Shown: positions 1-7,096, counted from the first letter of the stretch. The stretch: 64,000 nt of DNA from Schaalia sp. HMT-172 (GCF_030644365.1 NZ_CP130058.1:186001-250000), one strand, 5' to 3'. Program-made: numbers and translations. Notes: a model not told the origin generated them from the letters alone.

Positions 1-132
1 GCGCGAAAACGCCGCCCAGCGGGCGATTGGCACCGAGAGCGCGACCGAGAGCGCGATCGCCGGCAGGGCGATCCACAGGTGCTCGGCGGTCAGCTCGCCG
101 ATCAGCGCCAGGTTCGAGGACAGCCAGCTCAT
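1..132 (-). CDS. ABC transporter permease, osmoprotectant (OpuCB/ProW) type, N-terminal fragment
   Basis: This is the first 44 codons of a membrane protein that runs off the left edge. The start reads MSWLSSNLALIGELTAEHLW and leads into a hydrophobic segment (IALPAIALSVALSVPIARW). That arrangement is typical of the short permeases of glycine-betaine/carnitine/choline (OpuC) importers. Its ATG overlaps the stop of the ATP-binding gene as ATGA, so the two are translationally coupled. The assignment comes from this position and the N-terminal layout; too little is present to define the substrate. Confidence 0.7.
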   Translation of the reverse strand, partial: MSWLSSNLALIGELTAEHLWIALPAIALSVALSVPIARWAAFSR

Positions 133-1019
133 AGGCGCACTCCGGCGGGATCGGCACCTCCGCGCGGCGCGGGCGAGGGAGCCGTGGCCTCGTCCCCTCC
201 CTGCTCACGCGTGCCCTGCGTGAGCGTGCCCACCGGGGTTCCCGCCTCGTCCACGACCAGGCCGTGGGAGCCCGTCACGCGCACCGGGCGCGCCGCGCGC
301 GAGGCCCCCACGAAGTCGGCGACGAACGCGCAGGCCGGGGAGGTGAGCAGATCGAGCGGGCGACCCGCCTGCTCGATGTGCCCGCCCGTGGAGAGGACGG
401 CGACCTGGTCGCCCAGGGTGAAGGCCTCGTCCACGTCGTGCGTCACGAACAGGATCGTCGTACCCAGCGAGCGCTGAATCTCCTTCAATTCCCGCTGCAG
501 ATCCGCGCGCACGAGCGGGTCGAGCGCCCCGAAAGGCTCATCCATCAGCAGGATGTCCGCGCGGTTCGCCAGCGCCCGCGCGACCCCCACGCGCTGACGC
601 TGCCCGCCCGACAACTCGGAGGGGTAGCGATCAGCCATCTGCGTGTCCAGGCCCACCAGACCCAGGAGCTCGAGGGCGCGCTCGCGGGACTCCTTCTTGC
701 CGGCACCCTCCAGGCGCGGCACGGTCGCGACGTTGTCCGCGACCGTGCGGTGCGGGAACAGGCCGCCTTCCTGCAGGACGTAGCCGATCGAGCGGCGCAG
801 GCGCACCGGGTCCTCGTCCGCGACGTTGGCGCCGCGCACGAAGACCGCGCCCGAGGTCGGGGTGACCATCGCGTTCACCATGCGCATGAGGGTCGTCTTT
901 CCGCAGCCCGAGGTTCCCAGGAGGACCGTCGTCGAGCCGCGCTCGACGTGGAGGGAAAAGTCCTCGACGGCCCTCGTTCCGCCCGGGTAGGTCTTCGAGA
1001 CGTGGTCGAAGCGGATCAT
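129..1019 (-). CDS. ABC transporter ATP-binding protein, osmoprotectant (OpuCA/ProV) type
   Basis: This is the ATPase of an osmoprotectant importer. It begins MIRFDHVSKTYPGGTRAVED and has Walker A GTSGCGKTT, the Q-loop region VLQEGGLFPH, the ABC signature LSGGQRQRVGVARAL, Walker B ILLMDEPFGALDP and the switch histidine THDVDEA. After about residue 235 there is a short tail; I do not see a clear pair of CBS domains, unlike many ProV proteins. The start at 1019 is preferred over a frame extension to 1037. It has a GGAAGGGG ribosome site and its ATG overlaps the stop of the MarR gene (ATGA). Gene order MarR-ATPase-permease suggests an osmotically or ligand-controlled operon. The substrate (glycine betaine, carnitine or choline) is inferred from the family. 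Confidence 0.85.
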   Translation of the reverse strand: MIRFDHVSKTYPGGTRAVEDFSLHVERGSTTVLLGTSGCGKTTLMRMVNAMVTPTSGAVFVRGANVADEDPVRLRRSIGYVLQEGGLFPHRTVADNVATVPRLEGAGKKESRERALELLGLVGLDTQMADRYPSELSGGQRQRVGVARALANRADILLMDEPFGALDPLVRADLQRELKEIQRSLGTTILFVTHDVDEAFTLGDQVAVLSTGGHIEQAGRPLDLLTSPACAFVADFVGASRAARPVRVTGSHGLVVDEAGTPVGTLTQGTREQGGDEATAPSPAPRGGADPAGVRL

Positions 1020-1486
1020 GCGCGCCCCTTCCCGCATCCCTGCACGTTTCCTGCAGTTGGGTCCGCGGCCTCGTCAATGAGGGCGAGCGCGTGGGCGAGG
1101 TGTTCGCGCTGGCCCGGGGAGAGGGGTGCGAGGAGTCGTTCCTGCTCGGCGGTGACGATGGCCTCGGCGCTGGCGAGGTGGGTCATGCCCGTGTCGGTGA
1201 CCGTCAGGATCGTGGCGCGGCGGTCGTGCTCGCACGGCGTCCGATGGAGCAGGCCGACGCGGTGCAGGCGGTCGACCAGGCGTGAGGCGGCACCCAACGT
1301 GATGCCCTGGCTCGCGGCCACCTCCTGGATGCGGCAGGCGGGGGTGTCGCGCACGGTGCGCAGGACCAGGAAACGGCCCAGTGACAGGGGGTTGTTCGCC
1401 TTGCAGAGCGCGGATTCAACCGCGTTCCAGGCGCGTAGTTCTGCACTCACGAGGGCAGAAAACAGCGATGATGCATCCGTTGCCAT
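1016..1486 (-). CDS. MarR-family transcriptional regulator
   Basis: This is a 156-residue winged-helix repressor. The helix-turn-helix lies around ITLGAASRLVDRLHRVGLL, followed by the wing HRTPCEHDRRATILTVTDTG, both typical of MarR. The C-terminal half is helical and would dimerise. It is the first gene of the operon that continues into the ABC ATPase and permease (ATGA overlap at 1016-1019), so it probably controls osmoprotectant uptake. In Gram-positives such importers are often governed by MarR/GbsR-type regulators. The ATG at 1486 is preferred; a GTG at 1495 would add three residues. Neither has a good Shine-Dalgarno, so the mRNA may be nearly leaderless. Confidence 0.85.
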   Translation of the reverse strand: MATDASSLFSALVSAELRAWNAVESALCKANNPLSLGRFLVLRTVRDTPACRIQEVAASQGITLGAASRLVDRLHRVGLLHRTPCEHDRRATILTVTDTGMTHLASAEAIVTAEQERLLAPLSPGQREHLAHALALIDEAADPTAGNVQGCGKGRA

Positions 1487-1753
1487 GGTCGACACATTAC
1501 GTGGAAATAAGTGATATGTATAGTGAGTGTGAGGGGAGACTCGTTGATGCTTTCGCGAAATCGGTTGCTACTGTGTGCTCGTCGAAAGGCTCTCGAACCG
1601 TGTGTGGGGTGTGGTTGGCGGGCCCCCGTGCGGTGCTACAGTGCGTGGTGTCGGCGACTGACAGCGTCGTGCCCCTCGCTTCGTGCACGGGGGTCCCAGT
1701 GGCGGGTGAGTTTTCTTGGTGCGTCACGCGTCTATCAATGAGGAGTGCCAACG
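1487..1753. promoter_or_regulatory. divergent intergenic region, MarR operon / K+ channel
   Basis: This 267-bp gap lies between the leftward MarR-ABC operon and the rightward channel gene. The part next to marR is unusually A+T-rich for the window (ACGTGGAAATAAGTGATATG near 1499-1518, followed by TATAGT). It is the likely place for a promoter and a MarR operator. No clear 16-20-bp palindrome was picked out by eye. AGGAG at 1741-1745 is the ribosome site of the channel gene. Confidence 0.4.
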
Positions 1754-2458
1754 GTGCGACAACGTCTCTGCTCTGCGCTGAACGGCGAAGACGGCGCGGC
1801 ACTGTGGTACGGCCGCATCATGACCGTGCTCATTATCGCCAGCCTCCTTCCCCTGTGTTTCAAGGAATCCAGCCCCATCCTCGAAACGATCGAGTACGCG
1901 TGCGTCCTCGTGTTCATCGTCGACTACCTGGCCCGCTGGGCGACGGCGGACCTGAAGCTACGCAAAGGCGCGTTGTCGTTCCTGATCTACCCCTTCACGC
2001 CGATGGCGATCATCGACCTGGCGTCGATCCTGCCCGTCTTCAACGCCCTCAACGACGCGCTGCGCACGCTGCGAGTCCTGCGTCTGTTCCGTGCGCTGCG
2101 TGCCTTCAAGCTCATCCGCTACTCGAAGAGCGCCTCCGCCATCGCCACCGTGTTCGAGAAGCAAAGGGAGGCGCTGCTCGCCGTCCTCTGCCTGGCGATC
2201 GGCTACATCCTCGTCAGCGCCCTCGTCATCTTCAACGTCGAGCCGAACACCTTCAACACCTTCTTCGACGCCGTCTACTGGGCGGTCGTCTCCCTGACGA
2301 CCGTCGGCTACGGCGACCTCTACCCCACCTCCGACGTGGGGCGCACCATCGCCATGATCTCCTCGCTCATGGGCGTCGCGGTCGTCGCCCTGCCCTCGGG
2401 CATCATCACCGCGGGAATGCTCGACGAGCTGCGCGGCGATGGAGACGCCAGCGACTGA
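1754..2458 (+). CDS. voltage-gated potassium channel (Kv/KvAP-like six-TM ion channel)
   Basis: This is a single-subunit tetrameric K+ channel of the plasma membrane. It has six hydrophobic segments. The S4 voltage sensor carries regularly spaced arginines (LRTLRVLRLFRALRAFKLIR). The pore ends in the selectivity filter TTVGYGD, followed by S6 (SSLMGVAVVALPSGIITAGM). The cytoplasmic C-tail is very short, with no RCK domain. The frame is open from a GTG at 1745, but AGGAG at 1741-1745 sits directly on that codon. The GTG at 1754 has proper 8-nt spacing and is taken as the start. The gene is monocistronic and is followed by a convergent repeat element. The channel probably sets membrane potential or K+ balance; gating properties cannot be read from the sequence. 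Confidence 0.88.
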   Translation: MRQRLCSALNGEDGAALWYGRIMTVLIIASLLPLCFKESSPILETIEYACVLVFIVDYLARWATADLKLRKGALSFLIYPFTPMAIIDLASILPVFNALNDALRTLRVLRLFRALRAFKLIRYSKSASAIATVFEKQREALLAVLCLAIGYILVSALVIFNVEPNTFNTFFDAVYWAVVSLTTVGYGDLYPTSDVGRTIAMISSLMGVAVVALPSGIITAGMLDELRGDGDASD

Positions 2459-2510
2459 TCTGCAGGGGCTTTTGTTGCCTCATGCATCCTTACGGCCGCT
2501 GCTCTCACTC

Positions 2511-2634
2511 TGAAAAGTCGCACGTAATTCTCACTCGGTCACTTTGTAGGTGCGCCTAAAAACGTTGGAATTCCGGGCATTGCGCTGACGGGGGTCGTGG
2601 CGCGCCGGGGGAATTACGTGCGAAATTATGGGGA
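2511..2634. repeat. family-A palindromic element, copy A1
   Basis: The left arm GTCGCACGTAATT (2517-2529) is mirrored by the right arm AATTACGTGCGA (2612-2623), which is followed by ATTATGGGG. The interior carries CGTTGGAATT, as in copies A2, A3 and A5. This is the most diverged copy in its interior. It lies between the convergent ends of the K+ channel and uracil permease genes. Confidence 0.75.
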
Positions 2635-2636
2635 CG

Positions 2637-2702
2637 GACGAGGCCGGGGCCCAGCCACGCTCCCACCGTGCGGTGAGAAAGCGACCAGGCCCCGGCCTCG
2701 TC
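2637..2702. terminator. bidirectional hairpin built from an inverted pair of the 12-mer ACGAGGCCGGGG
   Basis: GACGAGGCCGGGGCC (2637-2651) pairs perfectly with GGCCCCGGCCTCGTC (2688-2702), giving a 15-bp stem with a 36-nt loop. It lies 15 nt beyond the uracil permease stop and downstream of the channel gene. It has no T tract, so termination is inferred from position and stem strength. Confidence 0.6.
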
Positions 2703-2717
2703 AATGAAAGCGCCAGA

Positions 2718-4091
2718 TCAGGCGTCAGCCTGCGGCGCGGGGGAGCGGTGGCGCTTCGAGTACGCCTCGCCCTCCAGCTCCGAACCCGACGGCGCCGACG
2801 CGGGCGACGCCGCCTCCAGGTTCGTGCCGCGCAGCTTCGAAATCAGGCGCATGCCGTGGTAGATCGCCAGCGCCGAGGCGGTGCCCAGCGCGATGCCCTC
2901 GAAGGACATGTCACCGATCTTCCACGTGAAGTTCGCGATCGCGACGATCAGGGCCACCGCGGCGGTGTTCAGGTTCACCGGGTTGGAGAAATCCACGCGG
3001 TTCTGCACCCAGATACGCACGCCCAGCATACCGATCATGCCGTACAGGACCGTGCCCGCACCACCGAGGACGCCCGGGGGAATCGTCGCAATCAGCGCGC
3101 CGAACTTCGGCAACATCGACAGAACCAAGGCAACACCAGCCGCGATCAGGTACGCGGCCGTCGAATACACGCGGGTCGCCGCCATCACGCCAATGTTCTC
3201 CGCGTAGGTCGTCGTACCCGAGCCGCCGCCGCTGCCAGCCAGCATCGTAGACAGGCCGTCCGCCATGAGCGCACGGCCCGTCAGGTCATCCATATTCTCG
3301 CCCGTCATCGCGGACACCGACTTCACGTGGCCGACGTTCTCGGCGACCAGGATGAACACGACCGGCAGGAAAAGGCCCAGGGTCGACGGGGCGAAGCTCG
3401 GGGCCTGGAACTCGGGGAAGCCGATCCAGGCAGCCTTGCTCACGGTCGAGAAATCAACCTGGCCCTGGATAATCGCGGCCACGTAGCCGATCAGCACACC
3501 GATAAGGATCGAGAGGCGGCCCAGGATACCCTTGAAGAGAACCGTCACGAGGCAGATCGACACGATCGTCACGACAGCAGTGATCGGGCCTTCCTTCACC
3601 CAGTTCCACGCGGCGGGCGCCAGGTTCAGGCCGATGAGAGCCACGATCGCGCCCGTCACCACGGGCGGCATGACCGCGTCAATCCAGCGCACGCCCGCGA
3701 AGTGAACGATCAGGCCGACGAGAGCAAGCGTCGCACCCGTCGCAATGATGCCGCCGAGCGCGTAGGAGGACCCCATGGACGCCGACACCGCGGTAATCGG
3801 GGCGATCAGGGCGAACGAGGAACCCAGGTACGAGGGCAGACGGCCCGCCGTGATCAGGAAGAACAGCAGGGTGCCGATCGCAGTGAAAAAAAGCGTTGTT
3901 GACGGGGGGAAACCCGTCAACAACGGAACAAGGAACGTCGCACCAAACATTGCGACCACGTGCTGGGCGCCAATGCCGATAGTGCGCGGCCACGACAGCC
4001 GCTCGCCCGGGAGGACGACGTCGCCAGGATTAATGGATGTGCCGTTACCGTGAAGCTTCCAACGGAACAGCGAGGTCTTCGTTTCGCTCAT
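2718..4091 (-). CDS. uraA: uracil/xanthine permease, NCS2 (UraA) family
   Basis: This is an inner-membrane nucleobase-proton symporter of 457 residues with about 14 hydrophobic segments. Family landmarks are AQHVVAMFGATFLVPLLTG near the N-terminus, LPSYLGSSFALIAP (TM3 half-helix) and, later, GLFLPVVFILVAENVGHVKS with the conserved glutamate of the nucleobase site. GSGGGSGTTTYAENIGVMAA is the TM10 signature. The frame extends upstream to 4265, but homologous sequence begins at MSETKTSLFRWKLHGNG (4091). The gene is alone, divergent from the next gene and followed by a strong hairpin. Uracil phosphoribosyltransferase, its usual functional partner, lies at 13.3 kb. Uracil is the likeliest substrate; xanthine or another base is possible. 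Confidence 0.88.
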   Translation of the reverse strand: MSETKTSLFRWKLHGNGTSINPGDVVLPGERLSWPRTIGIGAQHVVAMFGATFLVPLLTGFPPSTTLFFTAIGTLLFFLITAGRLPSYLGSSFALIAPITAVSASMGSSYALGGIIATGATLALVGLIVHFAGVRWIDAVMPPVVTGAIVALIGLNLAPAAWNWVKEGPITAVVTIVSICLVTVLFKGILGRLSILIGVLIGYVAAIIQGQVDFSTVSKAAWIGFPEFQAPSFAPSTLGLFLPVVFILVAENVGHVKSVSAMTGENMDDLTGRALMADGLSTMLAGSGGGSGTTTYAENIGVMAATRVYSTAAYLIAAGVALVLSMLPKFGALIATIPPGVLGGAGTVLYGMIGMLGVRIWVQNRVDFSNPVNLNTAAVALIVAIANFTWKIGDMSFEGIALGTASALAIYHGMRLISKLRGTNLEAASPASAPSGSELEGEAYSKRHRSPAPQADA

Positions 4092-4249
4092 AAGCGTACA
4101 AATCCGATCAGTTGATGGGCGGGATGGCCGTACCGGTCGGAACAACAGGGTAGCGCGTTCCGGCCAAGTCCCGCGGCATTTGATACCGAAAAACCCAGTC
4201 CCCACGCAAAGTGTGGTGGACGCCCCTTTCAATATGCGATAGTGGACGC

Positions 4250-4729
4250 ATGAGCGCACCGGCACCCTACCCCTCCGCGCCCGGCGGAACGCCCCCGGCA
4301 GTGGCCACCCCGGCCTCGTCGCCCAGTCTTGCCGAGGCCGTCGCCCCCTACCCGGGAGCCGGCACCGGATTCCCCTACGCGTCGCGCGGCGTCGATGACC
4401 GCTACGGGTACGCTCCCGCCAACCCCGCTGCCGTTGGCTTTGCCGCCCCGCACTTCCCCGGGACTGAATACGTCAACATGGGTGAAGTCTTCGCCGACGG
4501 CGGCTACACCTCCCCCAAGCCCGTCACCAACCCCATGGCGAAGACCGCCCTGTGGGTCAGCGTCTTCGCGATCTTCGGGCTGCCCCTCATCGTCGGCGCG
4601 GTCCTCGCCGTCATTGCCCTGGTGGAGGCACAAAAACTCCCCGATCGGATCGGCCAACACGAGGCCATCGCAGCCCTCATCTACGACGGCATCATCGCCT
4701 TCGTGTGGACCACGATCTCCGTCCTGTAG
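4250..4729 (+). CDS. small two-TM membrane protein with Pro/Ala-rich N-terminus (DUF4190-like)
   Basis: This 159-residue protein has about 95 disordered Pro/Ala/Ser/Tyr-rich residues and no signal peptide, then NPMAKTALWVSVFAIFGLPL as the first membrane helix. A short loop (EAQKLPDRIGQHEAIAAL) follows, then a second helix (GIIAFVWTTISVL) that ends the protein. This layout matches actinobacterial DUF4190-type proteins of unknown function. The frame is open from 4211, but the ATG at 4250 starts the compositionally consistent region. It is monocistronic. I do not know its role; a membrane-associated scaffold is a guess only. Confidence 0.7.
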   Translation: MSAPAPYPSAPGGTPPAVATPASSPSLAEAVAPYPGAGTGFPYASRGVDDRYGYAPANPAAVGFAAPHFPGTEYVNMGEVFADGGYTSPKPVTNPMAKTALWVSVFAIFGLPLIVGAVLAVIALVEAQKLPDRIGQHEAIAALIYDGIIAFVWTTISVL

Positions 4730-4810
4730 ACGAGGCTGTGACCGGCTCCATTGGCTTGGATTGGCGCTGCGAGCCGTTTATTGCTTATGATTGTCCGGCA
4801 CGATGTGCAC

Positions 4811-4898
4811 GGAGGATTCGCCTAGTGGCCTATGGCGCACGCTTGGAAAGCGTGTTGGGTGCAAGCCCTCGGGGGTTCGAATCCCCCATCCTCCGCCA
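4811..4898 (+). tRNA. tRNA-Ser (anticodon GGA)
   Basis: The acceptor stem GGAGGAT/ATCCTCC (7 bp) is followed by discriminator G and an encoded CCA. The anticodon stem CACGC/GCGTG holds the loop TTGGAAA, so the anticodon is GGA. A long class-II variable arm (around TTGGGTGCAAGCCCTCG) and the T-arm GGGGGTTCGAATCCCCC confirm a serine tRNA. Confidence 0.97.
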
Positions 4899-4902
4899 CC
4901 GG

Positions 4903-4934
4903 ACCCCGGGACCGCTTCAGGTTCCGGGGTTTTC
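4903..4934 (+). terminator. intrinsic terminator of tRNA-Ser
   Basis: ACCCCGGGACC (4903-4913) pairs with GGTTCCGGGGT (4920-4930) as an 11-bp stem including one G-T pair. The loop is GCTTCA and it runs directly into TTTTCTT. Confidence 0.9.
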
Positions 4935-4974
4935 TTGAACCTAGGGAGCTCGCTCGGGGTGCAAGCCGGGGGTT

Positions 4975-5108
4975 AGGGTTATAGGACAAAACGTGTTGGT
5001 TTTGTAGCGACTTTTCGGCTTGTTAGTGCGGGTAAGTCGGTATTGAAGTTGGTGGGAGCCAACTTGAGGGTTATAGGACAAAACGTGTTGGTTTTGTAGC
5101 GACTTTTC
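4975..5108. repeat. pair of exact 42-bp direct repeats
   Basis: Positions 4975-5016 and 5067-5108 are identical over 42 bp, starting AGGGTTATAGGACAAAACG and ending GCGACTTTTC. A shorter relative beginning GGGTTATAGGACATTTCATG occurs near 5130. The reverse-complement core (ACGTGTCCTATGA) appears again near 5779. No coding function is apparent. Confidence 0.8.
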
Positions 5109-5340
5109 ATCATATTGATGCGGGAAGCTCGGGTTATAGGACATTTCATGTTGCTGGAAGGGTGACTTTTTGGCTTTCTGGCGCGGGAAAGTCGGTGTTT
5201 TAGTTGGCGGCGTGTGCCTCGTTCCTGCGAATGCTGCATCACGGGCCTGAGTGTGGCTGCCGCGTGATCGGGTGAAAGGGTGCCGCGGCCTGGCCCTTGC
5301 GCTCATGGGTGCCGCAACCTGACTCTGTTCGGGTAATGGT

Positions 5341-5418
5341 GGGGGGTTTTGCAGCCTTAGAAGTCTCGCCACGGCGTGTCGCCGGCGTGTCGCGCCTCTA
5401 TTGGTGCAATTCCCCCCG
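5341..5418 (-). repeat. solo family-B structured repeat (inverted orientation)
   Basis: On the minus strand it reads GGGGGGAATTGCACC at the start, the doubled 11-mer GCGACACGCCG in the centre, and GGCTGCAAAACCCCCC at the end. This is the same architecture as the six copies at 18.1-20.5 kb, with several arm substitutions. Confidence 0.75.
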
Positions 5419-5889
5419 TTTGCTGGCGGCGAGGTTGTGGTTCGGGGCGGCGAGGTTGTGGTTCGGGGCGGTGAGGTCGCGGTTTGGGGCGGTGAGGCGC
5501 CCAAAGTGCAGACCACCTCGGCGACAAACGCCAACAATGGGGTGTTGTGGCTGAGGTGGTCTGCGATACGGGCACAACGGCGCCTGGCCTCGCGTGGAGC
5601 TCGCACGAGAACCCGCTATTGCGAGCGCTGACCCGCACTATCGCACGTAAACCCGCTATTCCGTGTCTGGGCGGGGCTGCCCACGCTCGTATTAGTGGGC
5701 CCACGTGCGCATTAGCGGGCCCCAGACAGTGCGAAGGGTGTGTCAACGGACAGGAAGCGCTAACCCCACCACATACAACGTGTCCTATGACCCTGTGTCG
5801 CCGCGACCAACACGAGGTCGTTGCTGCTGTGCGCCCCGGCCTTCCTGGCCCCGCCCTGGTCGCCCCGCTTGGCGCCGGCTTGGTCGCCC

Positions 5890-5948
5890 TTAGGCGCCGG
5901 TCCCGGCCTCGTCCCCCTTAGACGCCGGCCCCGGCCTCGTCCCCCTTA
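5890..5948. repeat. 28-bp tandem repeat carrying the dispersed 12-mer
   Basis: TTA-GCGCC-type units recur with a 28-bp period at about 5890, 5918 and 5946. Two contain CCCGGCCTCGTC and one of these is the exact 12-mer (5929-5940). The third unit supplies the TAA stop of the YbaK gene. Confidence 0.7.
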
Positions 5949-6521
5949 GACGCCGACGGGGACGCCGAGCCCCTCGACGACCTCCGCGCCCGGGAGTGCC
6001 GCGAGGACCTCGCCGGTCACGAAAAGCTTCGAGCGGCGCAGCCCCGACCCGATGCAGCTCCAGCCCACCGCGCACGCCGAGTCGACCAGCAGACGCCACG
6101 AACCGGGCACGCCCACCGGCGTGATGCCGCCGTACTCCATGCCCGACGCTTCGACCGCGCGCTCCTGCGGCCAGAAACTCGCCTTGCGCACGTCGAGGAG
6201 CTTCTTCACGACGTGGTTCACGTCCGCGTTCGTCGTCGCGCGCACGACGCAGGCGGCGATCCGCTCCTCTCCGGCGCGCTTGCCCGCCACCAGGATGCAA
6301 TTCGACGACAGGGCCAAGTCCATGCCGAACTCGTGCGTCATTGTTTCCGTGTCCGCGAACCGCGGGTCGATCTCCACCACGAGGGCGGACGAGGCCGTGG
6401 CAACCCCGCGCTCAGCCAGTGCGGCGAGTGCGGCGGCGACCGGCTCCGCAAGAAGATCCAGGTGTTCCAAGGCGGGCTCCGGCTCGAGCGAACCGGCGCC
6501 GGGAATGATGATGTCGCTCAT
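5946..6521 (-). CDS. YbaK/EbsC-family aminoacyl-tRNA deacylase
   Basis: This 191-residue cytoplasmic protein is of the type that hydrolyses mischarged tRNAs in trans (Cys-tRNA-Pro, Ala-tRNA-Pro or similar). Family landmarks are VVRATTNADVNHVVKKLLDVRKASF, with the lysines that line the active site. The glycine-rich YGGITPVGVP loop is the YbaK signature. Then come LLVDSACAVGWSCIGSGLRRSKLFVTGEVL, matching the C-terminal sheet. Its stop lies in a 28-bp tandem repeat. It is a single-gene unit divergent from the SRP RNA. Which aminoacyl-tRNA it edits cannot be read from sequence. Confidence 0.88.
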   Translation of the reverse strand: MSDIIIPGAGSLEPEPALEHLDLLAEPVAAALAALAERGVATASSALVVEIDPRFADTETMTHEFGMDLALSSNCILVAGKRAGEERIAACVVRATTNADVNHVVKKLLDVRKASFWPQERAVEASGMEYGGITPVGVPGSWRLLVDSACAVGWSCIGSGLRRSKLFVTGEVLAALPGAEVVEGLGVPVGV

Positions 6522-6671
6522 GCGTCCAGCGTAGGCCCGTTGCTCGCTAGATGGCGGTGGTGGCCATGGTACAAGCCTCTGTGACGGCGCACGTCGCCCG
6601 CGGCTGGTCCTGTTGTCGGCATGAGTGCGACTGGCGCGGCTGCGCGCGGGGGTGGAAAACGTGTATGCTGG

Positions 6672-6765
6672 GAGCCGGTCCTCCGCGTGACGGTATCATC
6701 CGAACCTCCCCAGGGCAGGAATGCAGCAAGGATAAGGGTGCGCTGCCGGGTGCGCGGAGGATCTT
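6672..6765 (+). ncRNA. ffs: signal recognition particle RNA, small (4.5S) type
   Basis: The apical domain shows the universally conserved SRP54-binding core CCAGGGCAGGAATGCAGCAA (around 6709-6729). The long-stem arms TCCTCCGCG (6679-6687) and CGCGGAGGA (6753-6761) pair. The length and the absence of an Alu domain fit the short bacterial 4.5S class seen in Actinobacteria. Ends are estimated to within a few nucleotides. A hairpin followed by T-rich sequence lies at 6813. Confidence 0.92.
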
Positions 6766-6812
6766 CGTATATGTCGCTCGATTCTGGTCGACTGCAGGAC
6801 GCGCATTTACCG

Positions 6813-6840
6813 TGTGGTTCAAGCCACATCGTTTGGTTTT
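6813..6840 (+). terminator. probable terminator after the SRP RNA
   Basis: TGTGG (6813-6817) pairs with CCACA (6824-6828), followed by TCGTTTGGTTTT. The stem is short but the downstream T-rich tract fits an intrinsic terminator. Confidence 0.5.
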
Positions 6841-6887
6841 GCATCTCGATGAGAAGCGTGTAAGCTTGTTCCCAGCCAAACGGCACA

Positions 6888-6960
6888 GCGCCCGTAGCTC
6901 AATGGATAGAGCATCTGATTACGGTTCAGAAGGTTGGGGGTTCGAGTCCCTTCGGGCGCG
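6888..6960 (+). tRNA. tRNA-Arg (anticodon ACG)
   Basis: The acceptor is GCGCCCG/CGGGCGC with discriminator G. The anticodon stem CTGA/TCAG closes the loop TTACGGT, giving anticodon ACG, whose A34 would be the inosine substrate of TadA (encoded at 14.1 kb). The T-arm contains GGTTCGAGTCC. CCA is not encoded. Confidence 0.96.
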
Positions 6961-7010
6961 CAGCGGCCCCCCTCGGTGCGATCCACCGGTGGGGGTTCTG
7001 CATTTGTGAA

Positions 7011-7036
7011 AAGCACTCCTTCGGGAGTGCTTTTTT
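7011..7036 (+). terminator. intrinsic terminator downstream of tRNA-Arg
   Basis: AAGCACTCC-TTCG-GGAGTGCTT forms a 9-bp stem with a stable TTCG tetraloop, followed by TTTT. It lies 50 nt after the tRNA. Confidence 0.93.
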
Positions 7037-7096
7037 CATGCCCGCCGAGGCGCCGACGAGGCCAGACGAGTTCGACGCCTCACGCGTCCACGCAGC

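Larger units (their letters stand above)
4935..5945. other. 1-kb gene-free, repeat-rich stretch
   Basis: I see no convincing gene here. Open frames exist on the minus strand, but they merely translate repeats. Contents: a 42-bp exact direct repeat (4975 and 5067) with a diverged third copy near 5129; a solo inverted family-B element (5341-5418); a 21-bp-period GAGGTTGTGG series at 5431, 5452 and 5473; ACCCGC-type decamers at 5611, 5631 and 5651; ATTAGYGGGC at 5691 and 5711; and the 28-bp tandem repeat at 5890. It lies just after a tRNA, a common integration site, but no integrase or att duplication is visible. Confidence 0.7.

Noticed and set aside
4941-5606. 221-codon open frame on the minus strand
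   Set aside because: It consists of repeat translations (TTTSPPRTTTSPP and SYNP/FCPI blocks), has no ribosome site and no family resemblance.
6819-7016. Open frame on the minus strand with a GTRTPNLLNRNQMLYPLSYG-like peptide
   Set aside because: It is antisense to tRNA-Arg; this peptide is the well-known translation artefact of tRNA genes.
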